Positions 43,218 to 54,234 of a DNA stretch of 64,000 bases are shown piece by piece. The notes beneath the pieces are model-generated. The model made no database searches, was not told the origin of the DNA, and saw only the letters and a program-made list of their open reading frames with translations. Source of the DNA: Bacillus sp. EB106-08-02-XG196 (lineage in GTDB: Bacteria > Bacillota > Bacilli > Bacillales > Cytobacillaceae); contig NZ_JABWSY010000003.1 in assembly GCF_013396335.1 (NCBI RefSeq), positions 62,001-126,000 on the forward strand, given 5' to 3'. Numbering within the stretch: position 1 is the first letter of the stretch; every line of letters starts with the position of its first letter. The position numbers and the translations under genes were made by a program.

Positions 43218-43875
43218 TATCAGCTTAACGATATTCATTTACATTGGGGCGAGAGGATTATATAGGCATTTCACCAACCCTTTTACCACTCCAGTATTGT
43301 TAGCAACGATTATTGTCATAATCGTTCTAAGAGCAGCGGATATTACCTATGTGGAATACACACCTGCTAAAGAATCGTTGACTTACTTGCTGGGTCCTGC
43401 TACGGTTGCGCTTGCCGTTCCTATGTACAAAAATCGATTCGTCATTAAGGAAAAAGCGTTACAGGTTTTATCGGGTTTAACGTTGGGGTGTTTTGCTACC
43501 ATAGCTTCTGCAATCGGGATTTCAAAACTACTAAACTTTTCCGAAATCATACAGAGAACTTCTGCGGTTAAGGCAGTAACAACCCCAGTCGCAATAGAAA
43601 TCGTCACTATTATTGGTGGAGATCCCTCATTAGCAGCAGTACTTGTTATTACTGCAGGAATCTTTGGAGCTTCCTTCGGCTCAATGTTTTTAACATTATT
43701 TAAGATTCACGATCCTATCTCACGAGGTCTGGGAATTGGAACTGTGTCACATGGTATCGGAACAAGCCAAGCTGCAGCTGAGGGGACATTACAAGGAGCT
43801 GTATCCAGTGTTGCTATCGGTGCTGCTGCAATCCTCACTTCTATTATACTTCCAATAATATACAATCTCCTTTAA
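43195..43875 (+). CDS. cidB: CidB/LrgB family membrane protein
   Basis: 226 aa, ATG at 43195 behind AGGGAGA. LrgB-type polytopic protein with LLGPATVALAVPMYKNR, VTTPVAIEIVTIIGGDPSLAAVLV and the end motif IGTVSHGIGTSQAAAEG. It works with CidA, and the start-stop overlap indicates coupled translation. Confidence 0.93.
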   Translation: MAGLTLFNISLTIFIYIGARGLYRHFTNPFTTPVLLATIIVIIVLRAADITYVEYTPAKESLTYLLGPATVALAVPMYKNRFVIKEKALQVLSGLTLGCFATIASAIGISKLLNFSEIIQRTSAVKAVTTPVAIEIVTIIGGDPSLAAVLVITAGIFGASFGSMFLTLFKIHDPISRGLGIGTVSHGIGTSQAAAEGTLQGAVSSVAIGAAAILTSIILPIIYNLL

Positions 43876-43936
43876 TGGATAGGGTAAGTATACCTTTCAT
43901 GTGTTTCAATTGATAAAGAAAGAAGTGAGTACGATT

Positions 43937-45664
43937 ATGTTTACGATGTTAACGTATATAAAACCATACAAATGGTTGATTGCATCCATCATTACATTAA
44001 CATTAGCGAGTACCTTATTTGAATTGTACATTCCGACACTAATGGCTAATGTGATTGACATTGGGATTACAGATTCAAATTTACCTTATATCATCCAGAG
44101 TGGTGTGTGGATGCTTGTCCTTAGTATGTTAACAATACTTGTTACGATAGTAAGTATTTATTTATCTTCCAAAGTTGCTACAGGCTTTGGTCGAGATTTA
44201 CGTCGTGCATTGTTTGTCAAAGTAGAGAATTTACCAATAGAAACTCTAAACAGTTTTGGCCCAGCAACCCTTATTACTAGAACCACAAATGATAGTAAGC
44301 AAGTTCAAGATGTGTTAAGTCTGATTTTAGGGACCGTTACTCGAGCTCCACTAATGCTCATTGGCGGCATCATTTTAGCAATTAACAGAGAACCTAAACT
44401 AAGTTTAATTTTCCTCGCTGCTTTACCGATATTAATCTTTCTAATCGTTGGTGTTATGAAAAAAGCCATACCGCTATTTGAGGTTCTGCAAACGAAGACA
44501 GATCGATTGAATTTAGTCATAAGAGAAAGTCTAACTGGTATACGTGTTACTCGAGCCTTTAATCAGGTAAATTATGAAAAAAAACGGTTCAACATTGCGA
44601 ATGAGGGCTTTCGTGATAATGGGATTAAGGTCAATAAGACAATGGCTTTATTATTCCCCGTTATGCAATTAATCATTAACTTTACTAATATTGCAATTGT
44701 TTGGTTTGGTGCCATTCGAATCAATGAAGGAACGATGATGGTTGGTAATATGATGGCATTTTTACAGTATGCATTAATGATATTTATGGCATTTATTATG
44801 TTATCGATTGCATTTATGAAGTTACCGCGTGCATTAGCATCTGTAAAACGAATTAGTGAAGTTTTAGAAGTGGAGGCAATTGTAAAGGATCCAAAAGAAA
44901 CGAGAGAATCAAGTAAGAATAAAAGTGGCTTTATACAATTAAAAAATGTTACCTATCGTTATGAGGGAGCAGAGAGAGCTGCCGTTGAAAACATATCTTT
45001 TAAAGTTTGCCAAGGACAGACCACTGCCATTATTGGTGGTACAGGTTCAGGTAAAACGACACTAATTCAGCTTATTCTGCGCTTTTTTGATCCCGTGGAG
45101 GGAGAAATCTTAGTCAATGACATCGATGTTCGTTTCATATCACAAAGAAAATTTAGAGAAAAAATAGGCTATGTTCCTCAAAAAGCCATTTTATTTAGTG
45201 GGACAATCGAGGAAAATCTGCGTCTCAGTAATAAAGATGTAACAGAAAAGGAAATCGTGGAAGCATTGACGATTGCAGAAGCAATTGATTTTGTAAATTT
45301 GAAAGAAAAAGGGATTCATAGCGTGCTTCATCAAGCAGGCTCCAATTTATCAGGTGGACAAAAGCAACGTCTTTCGATTGCACGTGCGCTTGTTCGAAAA
45401 CCAGAAATTTATATTTTTGACGATAGTTTTTCTGCTTTAGATTATCAAACAGATGCTAAATTAAGAAGAAGTTTGAAGGGAAAACTGGACGCAACCATAA
45501 TCATTGTGAGTCAGCGGATCAGCTCGATAATGGATGCAGATCAAATTATAGTATTGGACCAGGGGAAAATGGTTGGTCAAGGAACACATGAATACCTATT
45601 AAGAAACAGTATAGTTTATCAAGAAATTGTGGCATCTCAACAAATAGAGGAGGGAGTTTCATGA
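43937..45664 (+). CDS. ABC exporter subunit with degenerate catalytic site (YheI/BmrC type)
   Basis: 575 aa from ATG 43937 with AAGTGAG upstream; a GTG at 43901 is possible but has no ribosome site. Six-helix exporter domain plus ATPase: Walker A GGTGSGKTT, signature LSGGQKQR, Walker B IYIFDDSFSALD. The residue after the Walker B Asp is Asp, not the catalytic Glu, marking the non-catalytic site of heterodimeric exporters such as BmrCD. Its stop overlaps the next start (ATGA), so the two form one transporter for hydrophobic compounds or peptides. Confidence 0.9.
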   Translation: MFTMLTYIKPYKWLIASIITLTLASTLFELYIPTLMANVIDIGITDSNLPYIIQSGVWMLVLSMLTILVTIVSIYLSSKVATGFGRDLRRALFVKVENLPIETLNSFGPATLITRTTNDSKQVQDVLSLILGTVTRAPLMLIGGIILAINREPKLSLIFLAALPILIFLIVGVMKKAIPLFEVLQTKTDRLNLVIRESLTGIRVTRAFNQVNYEKKRFNIANEGFRDNGIKVNKTMALLFPVMQLIINFTNIAIVWFGAIRINEGTMMVGNMMAFLQYALMIFMAFIMLSIAFMKLPRALASVKRISEVLEVEAIVKDPKETRESSKNKSGFIQLKNVTYRYEGAERAAVENISFKVCQGQTTAIIGGTGSGKTTLIQLILRFFDPVEGEILVNDIDVRFISQRKFREKIGYVPQKAILFSGTIEENLRLSNKDVTEKEIVEALTIAEAIDFVNLKEKGIHSVLHQAGSNLSGGQKQRLSIARALVRKPEIYIFDDSFSALDYQTDAKLRRSLKGKLDATIIIVSQRISSIMDADQIIVLDQGKMVGQGTHEYLLRNSIVYQEIVASQQIEEGVS

Positions 45665-47466
45665 ATAGCAATAATGAACAGACTACTGCTTTCTCTCCTC
45701 ATAGAAAAGGTTTCGAAGCTCCCAGGGAGCTAAAAAAAACATTAGTTCGTTTAGCTATTTATTTGAAGCCGGAGCGCAAAAACTTATTCATTGTTTGTAT
45801 TTTCACTACATTATCTACTGTATTTAATGTGTCTAGTCCTACTATTCTAGGAAAAGCTACTACTTCTATTTTCGAAAGTGTAACGACTGATACTGTCGTA
45901 AATTTTAGATATCTAGCCTGGATTATTATCATATTAATCTTTCTTTATGTATTTTCCTCTTTATGTTTGTTTTTGCAGTCTTTCATAATGGCGGGGGTTT
46001 CTCAACGGGCTGTGGCCGCACTACGTAAAGAGGTTAACGAAAAATTCGCGAAATTACCAATAAAATACCTTGATCAGCATTCAAAAGGTGACTTAATAAG
46101 TAGAGCCGTGAATGATATCGATAATATCAACAATTCTTTTCAGCAGGCTTTAACCCAATTTATTGGCTCAGTTATCACTGTCGCAGGGATGATTGTGATG
46201 ATGCTTTTAATAAGTCCCTTAATGACCATTGTTATCGCTGTTACAGTTCCACTAAGCGTTTTCATCATAAGATGTATCTTCTCACGGTCTCAACCGCTTT
46301 TTAAAAAGCAACAAGCAGTCCTTGGAAATGTGAATGGTTATGTCGAAGAAATGTTCACAGGCCATCATGTGGTAAAGGCATACGGTTACGAGGATAAATC
46401 AGTTGAGCGATTTGATGAAATGAATAAAACATTATATAAGGTTAATCAAAAAGCCCAATTTCTATCAGGAATTATGAACCCTTTAATGAACTTCGTTGGG
46501 AATATAGGTTTTGTGTTTGTCAGTATTATCGGAGGTGTTTTCGTTCTTAACGGGAGTATGTTAATTGGTAATGTGCAAGCATTTCTTCAATATTCAAAAC
46601 AAATCACTGGACCTATGATGCAAGTATCAGGTATTGCTAACTTAATCCAAAACGCACTTGCTTCTGCAGAGCGTGTATTTGACCTACTAGATGAAGAAGA
46701 AGAACAAAAAGAGAAAGATGCATGTATCGATTTGGACCAAATGAAGGGGCAAGTGAAGTTTGAACATGTTAGTTTCGGTTATGAAAGGGATTCCCGTTTG
46801 ATGGGAGATATAAATTTAGAAATAAAGGAAGGGCAAACAGTTGCAATTGTTGGTCCAACTGGTGCTGGGAAAACAACCTTAATCAATTTGCTCATGCGTT
46901 TTTATGAGATAAACAGTGGAAATATTTTCATTGATCAAATAGATAGTAAACATTTATCCCAAGAGCAAGTAAGAAGTTTATTTGCCATGGTCCTTCAAGA
47001 CACCTGGTTATTTAGTGGAACGATACGCGAAAATATTTCTTATGGTAAAAAAGATGCGACTGATGAGGAAATCATAGCTGCAGCTCAGTCCGCTTATGCC
47101 GATGACTTTATTCGTAAGCTGCCTGAAGGTTACAATACCGTATTATATCAAGATGCTTCCAATATATCTCATGGACAAAAACAGCTTTTAACAATCGCTA
47201 GAGCGATTATATCAGATCCAATAATTTTAATATTAGATGAAGCAACCAGCAGCGTGGATACACGTACGGAACTAAAAATTCAAAAAGCGATGAACAATCT
47301 AATGAAAAACCGAACAAGTTTCATTATAGCTCACCGCTTATCAACCATTAAAGGTGCCGATTTGATATTAGTCATGCACCAAGGGGATATTATTGAAAAA
47401 GGGACTCATCAGGAACTAATGAAGGAAAACGGTTTTTATGCAGATTTATATAATAGTCAGTTTTAA
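45661..47466 (+). CDS. ABC exporter subunit with intact catalytic Glu (YheH/BmrD type)
   Basis: 601 aa, ATG at 45661, with an extended N-terminus. Walker A GPTGAGKTT and Walker B LILDEATSSVD with the catalytic Glu, but the signature is ISHGQKQ instead of LSGGQ. Together with the Asp in the partner this gives one working and one degenerate ATP site, as in known heterodimers. Its C-terminus is the closest match for the relic at 2740-2832. Confidence 0.92.
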   Translation: MNSNNEQTTAFSPHRKGFEAPRELKKTLVRLAIYLKPERKNLFIVCIFTTLSTVFNVSSPTILGKATTSIFESVTTDTVVNFRYLAWIIIILIFLYVFSSLCLFLQSFIMAGVSQRAVAALRKEVNEKFAKLPIKYLDQHSKGDLISRAVNDIDNINNSFQQALTQFIGSVITVAGMIVMMLLISPLMTIVIAVTVPLSVFIIRCIFSRSQPLFKKQQAVLGNVNGYVEEMFTGHHVVKAYGYEDKSVERFDEMNKTLYKVNQKAQFLSGIMNPLMNFVGNIGFVFVSIIGGVFVLNGSMLIGNVQAFLQYSKQITGPMMQVSGIANLIQNALASAERVFDLLDEEEEQKEKDACIDLDQMKGQVKFEHVSFGYERDSRLMGDINLEIKEGQTVAIVGPTGAGKTTLINLLMRFYEINSGNIFIDQIDSKHLSQEQVRSLFAMVLQDTWLFSGTIRENISYGKKDATDEEIIAAAQSAYADDFIRKLPEGYNTVLYQDASNISHGQKQLLTIARAIISDPIILILDEATSSVDTRTELKIQKAMNNLMKNRTSFIIAHRLSTIKGADLILVMHQGDIIEKGTHQELMKENGFYADLYNSQF

Positions 47467-47529
47467 ACAGTTACAGCAAATATTAGATGTAATACTAAAA
47501 CTATTAAACATTTAAAGGATTTTGAAAAT

Positions 47530-47582
47530 TCACAAAAAATATTACCAAAATACAATAATTACATATTGATAGATATTATATT
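47530..47582 (+). promoter_or_regulatory. Tandem activator element 6 and promoter (glycolate operon)
   Basis: TTCACAAAAA and ATTACCAAAATACAATA, conserved C at 47533 and 47545; TATATT begins at 47577, 32 bp after the second C. The predicted transcript starts near 47589, excluding start codons before that point. The leader has a small CCAATAA/TTATTGG hairpin (47593-47626). Confidence 0.7.
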
Positions 47583-47700
47583 TGTAACAAGGCCAATAAT
47601 GTGTGTTGAATTGTACGGGTTATTGGGTCAGGAAAAAATTATTTTTTTACACAAAAATAGAAACGCTGTTGCTTATTACACAACAATGGAGGTGTTCGTA

Positions 47701-49011
47701 TTGATCACTACAGAACTTATTACGGAATTACAAGATATTTTATCATCTGAGCAAGTCAAGGAAGGGGAGAAAAATCATCACCTTGGGAATAACGGCTTGG
47801 TGAAGGTGTATCCGCAATCAGAGGAAGAAATTTCAGCTATTCTGAATTACGCCAATGAAAACGGTAAAAAAGTATTCATTGAAGGAAATGGAACTAAAAG
47901 AGGGTTCGGAGGCTTGACGGAGTCAGCAGATATTCTACTTTCATTATCCAACTATAAAGGCATTGTCGAACATGGTGTTGGTGACATGATGTTAACTATT
48001 AAGGCAGGAACTACTTTTAAAGAATTGCAGGAGTATTTGGCAAAGTTTAATCAAAAAATTTCACTTGACCCATTCTCACCAGAGTCAGCAACGATTGGTG
48101 GCATTATTGCTTCCAATGACAGCGGTCCTAAGCGGTTGGGCTACGGCTCTTCAAGAGATGTTGTAATTGGCCTAAGAATAGTCTATCCCGATGGTAAAGT
48201 CATTCGGTCAGGTGGAAAAGTGGTGAAAAATGTAGCAGGTTATGATATGAACAAATTATTTATCGGTTCGATGGGTACCTTGGGGATAATATCGGAAGTA
48301 ACCGTAAAGCTCCGTCCTCTCCCCAAAAATGAAAGTTTGATTTTACTATTTTTCCCTCAAGGAAATATGGAAGAAATACGGTCTTATGCCACAAAGCTTC
48401 TTGATTCTACGATGGAACCTGTGACATTTGAACTCCTTAGTCCAACACTAGCTGGAAAATTAACCGGCCATAGCTGTTATACTGTAGCGATTGGACTCGA
48501 GGATGTACAAACATCCGTACGCTATCAAGAGAATTTTATTCAAAGCACTCAGCCCAATCAAACAGATTTAAAAATACTTGACGCAAATGAAGCTCATTCG
48601 TTTTGGAACCACTTTTATTCCGTTCATTTCATTTCCGCTGCAGAAGGTACCCAGGCTTCTTTGAAAATTGGTGTTAAGAATATGGATGTAATCCACGTAC
48701 TAAAAGAAAGTCAGCTGCTTATTGATTCTCACAACCTAGATGTTGAAGCGCATGGTGGATTAGGCCATGGTTTATGTCAAGTAAATCTAAAAGGTGCAAA
48801 AGAGGATATCATTTCAGCTGTTAAGAGACTGAGAGAATTGTCCACAAAACTTGGCGGGTACACCGTAATTAAACATCTTCCTTTTGCCTTAAGACGGGAA
48901 ATAGATACTTGGGGTAACAAACCATCACATTTCTTCCTTTTCAATGGAATTAAATCTAAGGTTGACTCAAATAAAGTTCTCAATCCAAAACGTTTTATTG
49001 GAGGGATTTAG
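47701..49011 (+). CDS. glcE: Glycolate oxidase FAD-binding subunit GlcE-like
   Basis: 436 aa with a TTG start at 47701, six nt after GGAGGTG. The frame is open 45 codons earlier, but those begin before the predicted transcription start. The FAD_binding_4 fold is visible (VFIEGNGTKRGFGG; GGIIASNDSGPKRLGYGSSRDVVIGLRIV; VAGYDMNKLFIGSMGTLGIISEVTVK). With GlcD and GlcF it forms the membrane-associated complex that oxidises glycolate (or D-lactate-like acids) to glyoxylate and feeds electrons to quinone. It is first in the element 6 operon. Confidence 0.88.
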   Translation: MITTELITELQDILSSEQVKEGEKNHHLGNNGLVKVYPQSEEEISAILNYANENGKKVFIEGNGTKRGFGGLTESADILLSLSNYKGIVEHGVGDMMLTIKAGTTFKELQEYLAKFNQKISLDPFSPESATIGGIIASNDSGPKRLGYGSSRDVVIGLRIVYPDGKVIRSGGKVVKNVAGYDMNKLFIGSMGTLGIISEVTVKLRPLPKNESLILLFFPQGNMEEIRSYATKLLDSTMEPVTFELLSPTLAGKLTGHSCYTVAIGLEDVQTSVRYQENFIQSTQPNQTDLKILDANEAHSFWNHFYSVHFISAAEGTQASLKIGVKNMDVIHVLKESQLLIDSHNLDVEAHGGLGHGLCQVNLKGAKEDIISAVKRLRELSTKLGGYTVIKHLPFALRREIDTWGNKPSHFFLFNGIKSKVDSNKVLNPKRFIGGI

Positions 49012-49013
49012 TG

Positions 49014-50366
49014 ATGAGCACGAAAGAAGCAGATTTAAAAAAAGCTCCGGCTTGTACCACCGGCTTAAGTAATTTTCTCTCGAAGGATCACCCAGATGAA
49101 AACAAATGGAGTGATTGTGTTCATTGTGGTATGTGTTTGGAATCATGCCCGACGTATGAGATTACCGGTCAGGAGCAGCATTCTCCACGCGGACGTGTAC
49201 ATTTAATAAAGTCGGTGGCAGAAGGAAGACTTACTGTCAATGAACAATTTATGGACCCTGTTTTCGCCTGTCTTGACTGCCGAGCTTGTACGACAGCATG
49301 CCCAGCGGATGTGGAAGTCGGCGGTCTAATCGAAGAAGCTCGGGGACAAATTCGTCAAGCGATGCCGTTAACAGGCCTGAAAGGTGCTGTAAGCAAAATG
49401 TTCTTGCAAGGTCTCTTCCCTCATCAAAACCGGCTCAATACACTGGGAAGCCTTCTAAAATTCTATCAAAAAAGCGGCATGCAAAAGGTCGTACGAAAGT
49501 CAAAGCTAATTAATATCATGCCGCAGCATCTTGTTGATATGGAAGCCATCATGCCGGAAATAAAAGAACCGGTTCGTAAAAAGTACAAAGATGCCAAAAT
49601 CATTAAATCCAGGGGAGAAACAAAGAGAGAGGTCGCATTCTTAACGGGCTGTGTCATGGATGTGATGTTCAGTGATATTAATGAAGCATCCATTAATGTA
49701 TTAACGCGTAATGGAAATGACGTGAGTATTCCGAAGAATCAAACCTGCTGCGGAGCGCTGCATGTCCATGCTGGGGATCGCGATATGGGAAGGAAGCTCG
49801 CAAAACAGAATATTGAGGCGTTTAAAGATGCTGATAAGGTAATAGTAAATGCGGCCGGCTGTGGCTGTGCCCTTAAGGAATATACTGAATTATTCCATGA
49901 TGATCCCGAATGGCATGAAAAAGCGGAAGAGTTTTCGGCGAAGGTAGAGGATATTTCAAAATACCTGTATGAAACAGGTTACGAAATACCAAAAGCGGAA
50001 TTAAAAACAAAAATTACCTATCATGATGCCTGCCATTTGGCACACGGACAGGGAATACGAAAGGAACCGCGCGATTTGCTGCTTAACATACCTGGTGTGG
50101 AAATGGTTCATATGCCGAATTCGGACCGTTGCTGTGGCAGTGCAGGAATCTACAATATTACCAACCCGGAAATGGCCTCTCTTGTACTTGATAACAAAAT
50201 GCAAAATGTTCCTGAGGATGTTGAGATGATTTCCATGGGGAACCCGGGATGTATGCTTCAGATGGCAATGGGGGTACAAAAGCATGGAAGAAATCAAAAA
50301 ATCGTCCATACGGTACAACTGTTGGATTGGGCTTATCAAAAAGAGGACGGGAAGGGTGAACAATAA
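49014..50366 (+). CDS. glcF: Glycolate oxidase iron-sulfur subunit GlcF
   Basis: 450 aa from ATG 49014, three nt after the glcE stop, with GGAGGG upstream; a GTG one codon earlier is possible. Two 4Fe-4S clusters (CVHCGMCLESCP and CLDCRACTTACP) are followed by two CCG domains (TCCGALHVHAGD; RCCGSAGIYN) that bind further cofactors. It passes electrons from the FAD subunits to the chain. The stop directly abuts glcD. Confidence 0.94.
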   Translation: MSTKEADLKKAPACTTGLSNFLSKDHPDENKWSDCVHCGMCLESCPTYEITGQEQHSPRGRVHLIKSVAEGRLTVNEQFMDPVFACLDCRACTTACPADVEVGGLIEEARGQIRQAMPLTGLKGAVSKMFLQGLFPHQNRLNTLGSLLKFYQKSGMQKVVRKSKLINIMPQHLVDMEAIMPEIKEPVRKKYKDAKIIKSRGETKREVAFLTGCVMDVMFSDINEASINVLTRNGNDVSIPKNQTCCGALHVHAGDRDMGRKLAKQNIEAFKDADKVIVNAAGCGCALKEYTELFHDDPEWHEKAEEFSAKVEDISKYLYETGYEIPKAELKTKITYHDACHLAHGQGIRKEPRDLLLNIPGVEMVHMPNSDRCCGSAGIYNITNPEMASLVLDNKMQNVPEDVEMISMGNPGCMLQMAMGVQKHGRNQKIVHTVQLLDWAYQKEDGKGEQ

Positions 50367-51833
50367 ATGTCTGTCAAGGGAATCAAGTCTAAAGATCAGC
50401 ATATTAGGAATCTGGCAAACATTGTAGGGGATGCCCGTTCGATCATTTACCATAAGGAAGATCTTATCGCCTATGATTGCGATGGATTTACACTGCATAG
50501 GCATTTGCCAAAAGCCGTTGTTTTCCCAAAAAACACAGAGGAAGTCTCTGCCTTGGTTAAATATTGCGCTCAACATCAATTGCCTTTCCTTGCACGTGGA
50601 GCAGGAACAGGCTTAAGCGGAGGGGCAATCCCTTTAAATGGAGAAGTGGTCATTAGTCTAGTCCGAATGAAGAAACTATTAAGTGTAGACTTTGAGAATC
50701 GACGTGCTATTGTCGAGCCGGGGTTTGTTAATTTAAAATTGACGAATTCCATTTCCGATAAGGGATACTACTACGCACCAGATCCATCCAGCCAGTACTG
50801 TTGTACCATTGGTGGAAATGTTGCTGAAAATGCGGGAGGGGCCCACTGCTTAAAATATGGCGTGACAACAAACCACATCCTTGGACTGGAGGTTGTTCTG
50901 CCAAATGGCGAGATTATTGAAATTGGAGCAAACGGCATTCTTGATGAACCAGGTTATGATTTGCTGGGACTTTTAACAGGTTCTGAGGGGACCTTGGGAA
51001 TCGTCACGAAAATAACGGTGCGTATATTGAAAAATCCGGAATCAAAGAAAACAGTGTTGGCCTATTTCGATAAGGTTGAAGACGGATCTCAGGCTGTTTC
51101 CGATATTATTTCAGCAGGGATTTTGCCTGCTGCGTTGGAAATGATGGATAAAACGGCCATTGAAGGGGTAGAAGCAGCTGCATTCCCGGTAGGACATCCA
51201 AAGGATATCGAAGCAGTACTCCTCATTGAAGTGGATGGAATTGAAGCGGGCCTTGATGAGCAAATCAATCAAATAGTAGAAGTTTGCCTAAAAAGAAATG
51301 TCCGAGAGGTAAGAGCTGCAAAGGATGAGGCAGAGCGCAGCAGATGGTGGGCTAACCGAAAAACTGGTTTCGGTGCCATGGGAGCGATTTCGCCAGATTA
51401 TTTAGTCCAGGATGGTGTAATTCCTCGGAGCAAGCTCCCTGAAGTGTTGAAAAGGATTAACCAAATCAGTGAAGAATCAGGTCTGCGAATCGCAAATATT
51501 TTTCATGCAGGAGATGGAAATCTGCACCCGTTAGTGCTTTTCGATGCCAGAAAACCTGGACAAAGTGAAAAGGCTTTGATAGCAGGCAGTGCATGTCTGC
51601 GGGTATGTGCGGATGTAGGCGGCACAATTACCGGTGAGCATGGTGTGGGGATTGAGAAAAGAGAAGAAATGCGTTTTGTCTTCACAGAGGAAGAAATTAG
51701 CGCCCAAACCGATATCCGCGATGTGTTCAATCCCGGAAACCTATTAAATGCCGGGAAACTATTTCCAACACCAGGACGCTGCGTGGAGATCAAGAGGGAG
51801 TTAAAAGAAAAAGAAACTGCCGCTACATTCTAA
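50367..51833 (+). CDS. glcD: Glycolate oxidase catalytic FAD subunit GlcD
   Basis: 488 aa, ATG at 50367 behind GAAGGGTG and adjacent to the glcF stop. FAD_binding_4 (ARGAGTGLSGGAIP; CCTIGGNVAENAGGAHCLKYGVTTNHILGLEVVLP; LTGSEGTLGIVTKITV) and the C-terminal FAD-oxidase domain (FHAGDGNLHPLVLFD; GGTITGEHGVGIEKR with substrate-binding His). It removes hydride from glycolate. D-lactate or other 2-hydroxyacids are possible, but the malate synthase downstream favours glycolate. Confidence 0.94.
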   Translation: MSVKGIKSKDQHIRNLANIVGDARSIIYHKEDLIAYDCDGFTLHRHLPKAVVFPKNTEEVSALVKYCAQHQLPFLARGAGTGLSGGAIPLNGEVVISLVRMKKLLSVDFENRRAIVEPGFVNLKLTNSISDKGYYYAPDPSSQYCCTIGGNVAENAGGAHCLKYGVTTNHILGLEVVLPNGEIIEIGANGILDEPGYDLLGLLTGSEGTLGIVTKITVRILKNPESKKTVLAYFDKVEDGSQAVSDIISAGILPAALEMMDKTAIEGVEAAAFPVGHPKDIEAVLLIEVDGIEAGLDEQINQIVEVCLKRNVREVRAAKDEAERSRWWANRKTGFGAMGAISPDYLVQDGVIPRSKLPEVLKRINQISEESGLRIANIFHAGDGNLHPLVLFDARKPGQSEKALIAGSACLRVCADVGGTITGEHGVGIEKREEMRFVFTEEEISAQTDIRDVFNPGNLLNAGKLFPTPGRCVEIKRELKEKETAATF

Positions 51834-51895
51834 ATTGATTTTTCATACTAGTCTCGAACACTGCTATTAAACACATTTTAAGGAGGAAATATCCC

Positions 51896-54085
51896 ATGAC
51901 CACTTATGTAAAAAAAGGAAAACTTCAGGTAGCTCAGGAACTCTATGAATTTATTAATTCAAAAGTCCTTCCAGGAACCTTCATTACCGCAGATCAGTTT
52001 TGGTCAGGATTTGAATCATTAATAATCGATTTAACACCAAAAAATAAGGAACTGCTTGCAGTTCGCGATGATATTCAAAACAAATTGAACACCTGGTATC
52101 TCGAAAACAGAGGGCACTTTGACTTTGATACCTATCAGACATTTTTAACAGAAATTGGCTATCTTGAACCTGAAGCAGAAGATTTTGAGATTACAACTGC
52201 CAATGTTGATGACGAAATTACCGTGCAAGCAGGACCGCAGTTAGTTGTACCTGTAAATAATGCTCGTTACGCTATTAATGCAGCAAATGCCCGGTGGGGA
52301 AGCCTTTATGACGCCTTATACGGAACCGATGCTATCAGCGAAAAAGATGGAGCAAATCTTGAAGGAGGCTACAACCCAGTTCGCGGTACAAAGGTCATTG
52401 AGTTTGCAAGAAATTTTCTTGACAAAGCAGCAGCATTAAAAAAGGCCGCGCATAAGGACGCTGTGTCCTATTCGATAAAAGAAGGGCGGTTAATTGTATC
52501 ACTTAGTAATGGTAACACAACTGCATTGGTTGATGAAACAAAGCTTGTAGGATATCAGGGAACTCAGGAGGAACCATCGGCCATCCTATTAAAAAATAAT
52601 GGACTACACTTTGAAATCCAAATAGACAGAAATCATCGCATTGGCAGAACAGATAATGCAGGTGTAAAGGATGTCATCCTTGAATCTGCCATTACAACCA
52701 TCATGGATTGTGAAGACTCTGTAGCAGCAGTAGATGCTGAAGATAAAGTACGTGTTTATGAAAACTGGTTAGGCCTAATGAAGGGAACACTCTCAGCCAC
52801 TTTTGAAAAGGGTAATAAAACGATAAAACGGACCTTAAATTCAGACCGTCGCTATTTAACACCAGATGGAGAGGAAATCTCTTTAAAAGGTCGATCCTTG
52901 CTATTTGTCCGTAATGTTGGACATTTGATGACAAATAGTGCCATTCTCGATCCAAACGGGGAAGAAATTCAAGAAGGAATCCTGGACGCAGTTGTTACAA
53001 GTCTTATTGCCAAACATACACTTTTAGATAATGGTCCATTCCAAAATACCGAGAAAGGTTCGGTCTATATCGTAAAACCAAAAATGCATGGTTCTGAAGA
53101 GGTGGCATTTGCAAATAAGCTTCTTGACTCTGTAGAGGATTTGCTTGGACTTGAACGCAATACACTTAAAATCGGTGTCATGGATGAAGAACGCAGAACC
53201 ACCTTAAATTTAAAGGCGTGCATTAAACAAGTAAAAGATCGGATTGTTTTTATAAACACGGGTTTCCTTGACAGAACCGGCGATGAAATTCATTCCTCCA
53301 TGGAGGCAGGTCCAATGATTCGCAAAAATGAAATGAAATCTTCCGAATGGCTCCAAGGCTATGAACAATCCAATGTAATGACCGGACTCTCAAGTGGTTT
53401 TCAAGGCCGTGCCCAGATTGGAAAGGGCATGTGGGCCATGCCGGATCTAATGGAAGAAATGTTGAAGCAAAAATTGGCTCATGTCAAAACCGGGGCCAAT
53501 ACTGCTTGGGTGCCATCTCCTACGGCTGCGACACTTCACGCATTGCACTATCATGAAGTGGATGTAAGAGAAGTTCAAAAAGAAAAGATGCACCAAACTG
53601 GTGCATTCCGAGAAGATATACTTAAATTCCCGGTAGCTCAAGATCCTTCATGGACTTCTGAAGAAATTCAGGAAGAGCTAGAGAACAACTGCCAAACTTT
53701 ATTAGGTTATGTTGTCCGCTGGGTAGACCAGGGAGTTGGCTGCTCTAAAGTGTTGGATATCAATAACACGGGCCTAATGGAAGACCGCGCAACATTACGG
53801 ATTTCCAGCCAGCATTTGGCAAATTGGCTTCACCATGGTATTTGTACAAAAGAGCAAGTTCTTGAGACATTGCAGTGCATGGCAAAAGTGGTAGATGAGC
53901 AGAATGCGGAGGACCCATTATATCGAAATATGGCACCGAACTATGGTGATTCGGTCGCATTTCAGGCCGCTTGTGACTTGATTTTTGAAGGTTATAACCA
54001 GCCAAATGGGTATACCGAGCCTATTCTTCACCGTAGACGGATTGAAGCAAAGGAAAAGTTTGCTTATAAAACAATAATCTCTTAG
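51896..54085 (+). CDS. glcB: Malate synthase G
   Basis: 729 aa, ATG at 51896 behind AAGGAGGAA. The long G isoform, matching the usual about 720-730 aa. Visible blocks include [25 protein letters not shown] (catalytic loop region), [15 protein letters not shown] and [41 protein letters not shown] and [21 protein letters not shown] follow. It condenses glyoxylate with acetyl-CoA to malate and is directly downstream of glcEFD, so it uses the glyoxylate made there. Confidence 0.96.
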   Translation: MTTYVKKGKLQVAQELYEFINSKVLPGTFITADQFWSGFESLIIDLTPKNKELLAVRDDIQNKLNTWYLENRGHFDFDTYQTFLTEIGYLEPEAEDFEITTANVDDEITVQAGPQLVVPVNNARYAINAANARWGSLYDALYGTDAISEKDGANLEGGYNPVRGTKVIEFARNFLDKAAALKKAAHKDAVSYSIKEGRLIVSLSNGNTTALVDETKLVGYQGTQEEPSAILLKNNGLHFEIQIDRNHRIGRTDNAGVKDVILESAITTIMDCEDSVAAVDAEDKVRVYENWLGLMKGTLSATFEKGNKTIKRTLNSDRRYLTPDGEEISLKGRSLLFVRNVGHLMTNSAILDPNGEEIQEGILDAVVTSLIAKHTLLDNGPFQNTEKGSVYIVKPKMHGSEEVAFANKLLDSVEDLLGLERNTLKIGVMDEERRTTLNLKACIKQVKDRIVFINTGFLDRTGDEIHSSMEAGPMIRKNEMKSSEWLQGYEQSNVMTGLSSGFQGRAQIGKGMWAMPDLMEEMLKQKLAHVKTGANTAWVPSPTAATLHALHYHEVDVREVQKEKMHQTGAFREDILKFPVAQDPSWTSEEIQEELENNCQTLLGYVVRWVDQGVGCSKVLDINNTGLMEDRATLRISSQHLANWLHHGICTKEQVLETLQCMAKVVDEQNAEDPLYRNMAPNYGDSVAFQAACDLIFEGYNQPNGYTEPILHRRRIEAKEKFAYKTIIS

Positions 54086-54234
54086 TGTGGCTTGTCCGGC
54101 CCATTCTAGTGATGAGTATACCTTGGAAACGACATCAAATATTTGTTGAAAAAAAGAGACTGCACCGAGCCTGAGAACCACCGGTTACAACACTATTCTA
54201 GTAAATTGGAAAAATAAATGGAGGTTTTGAGGCA

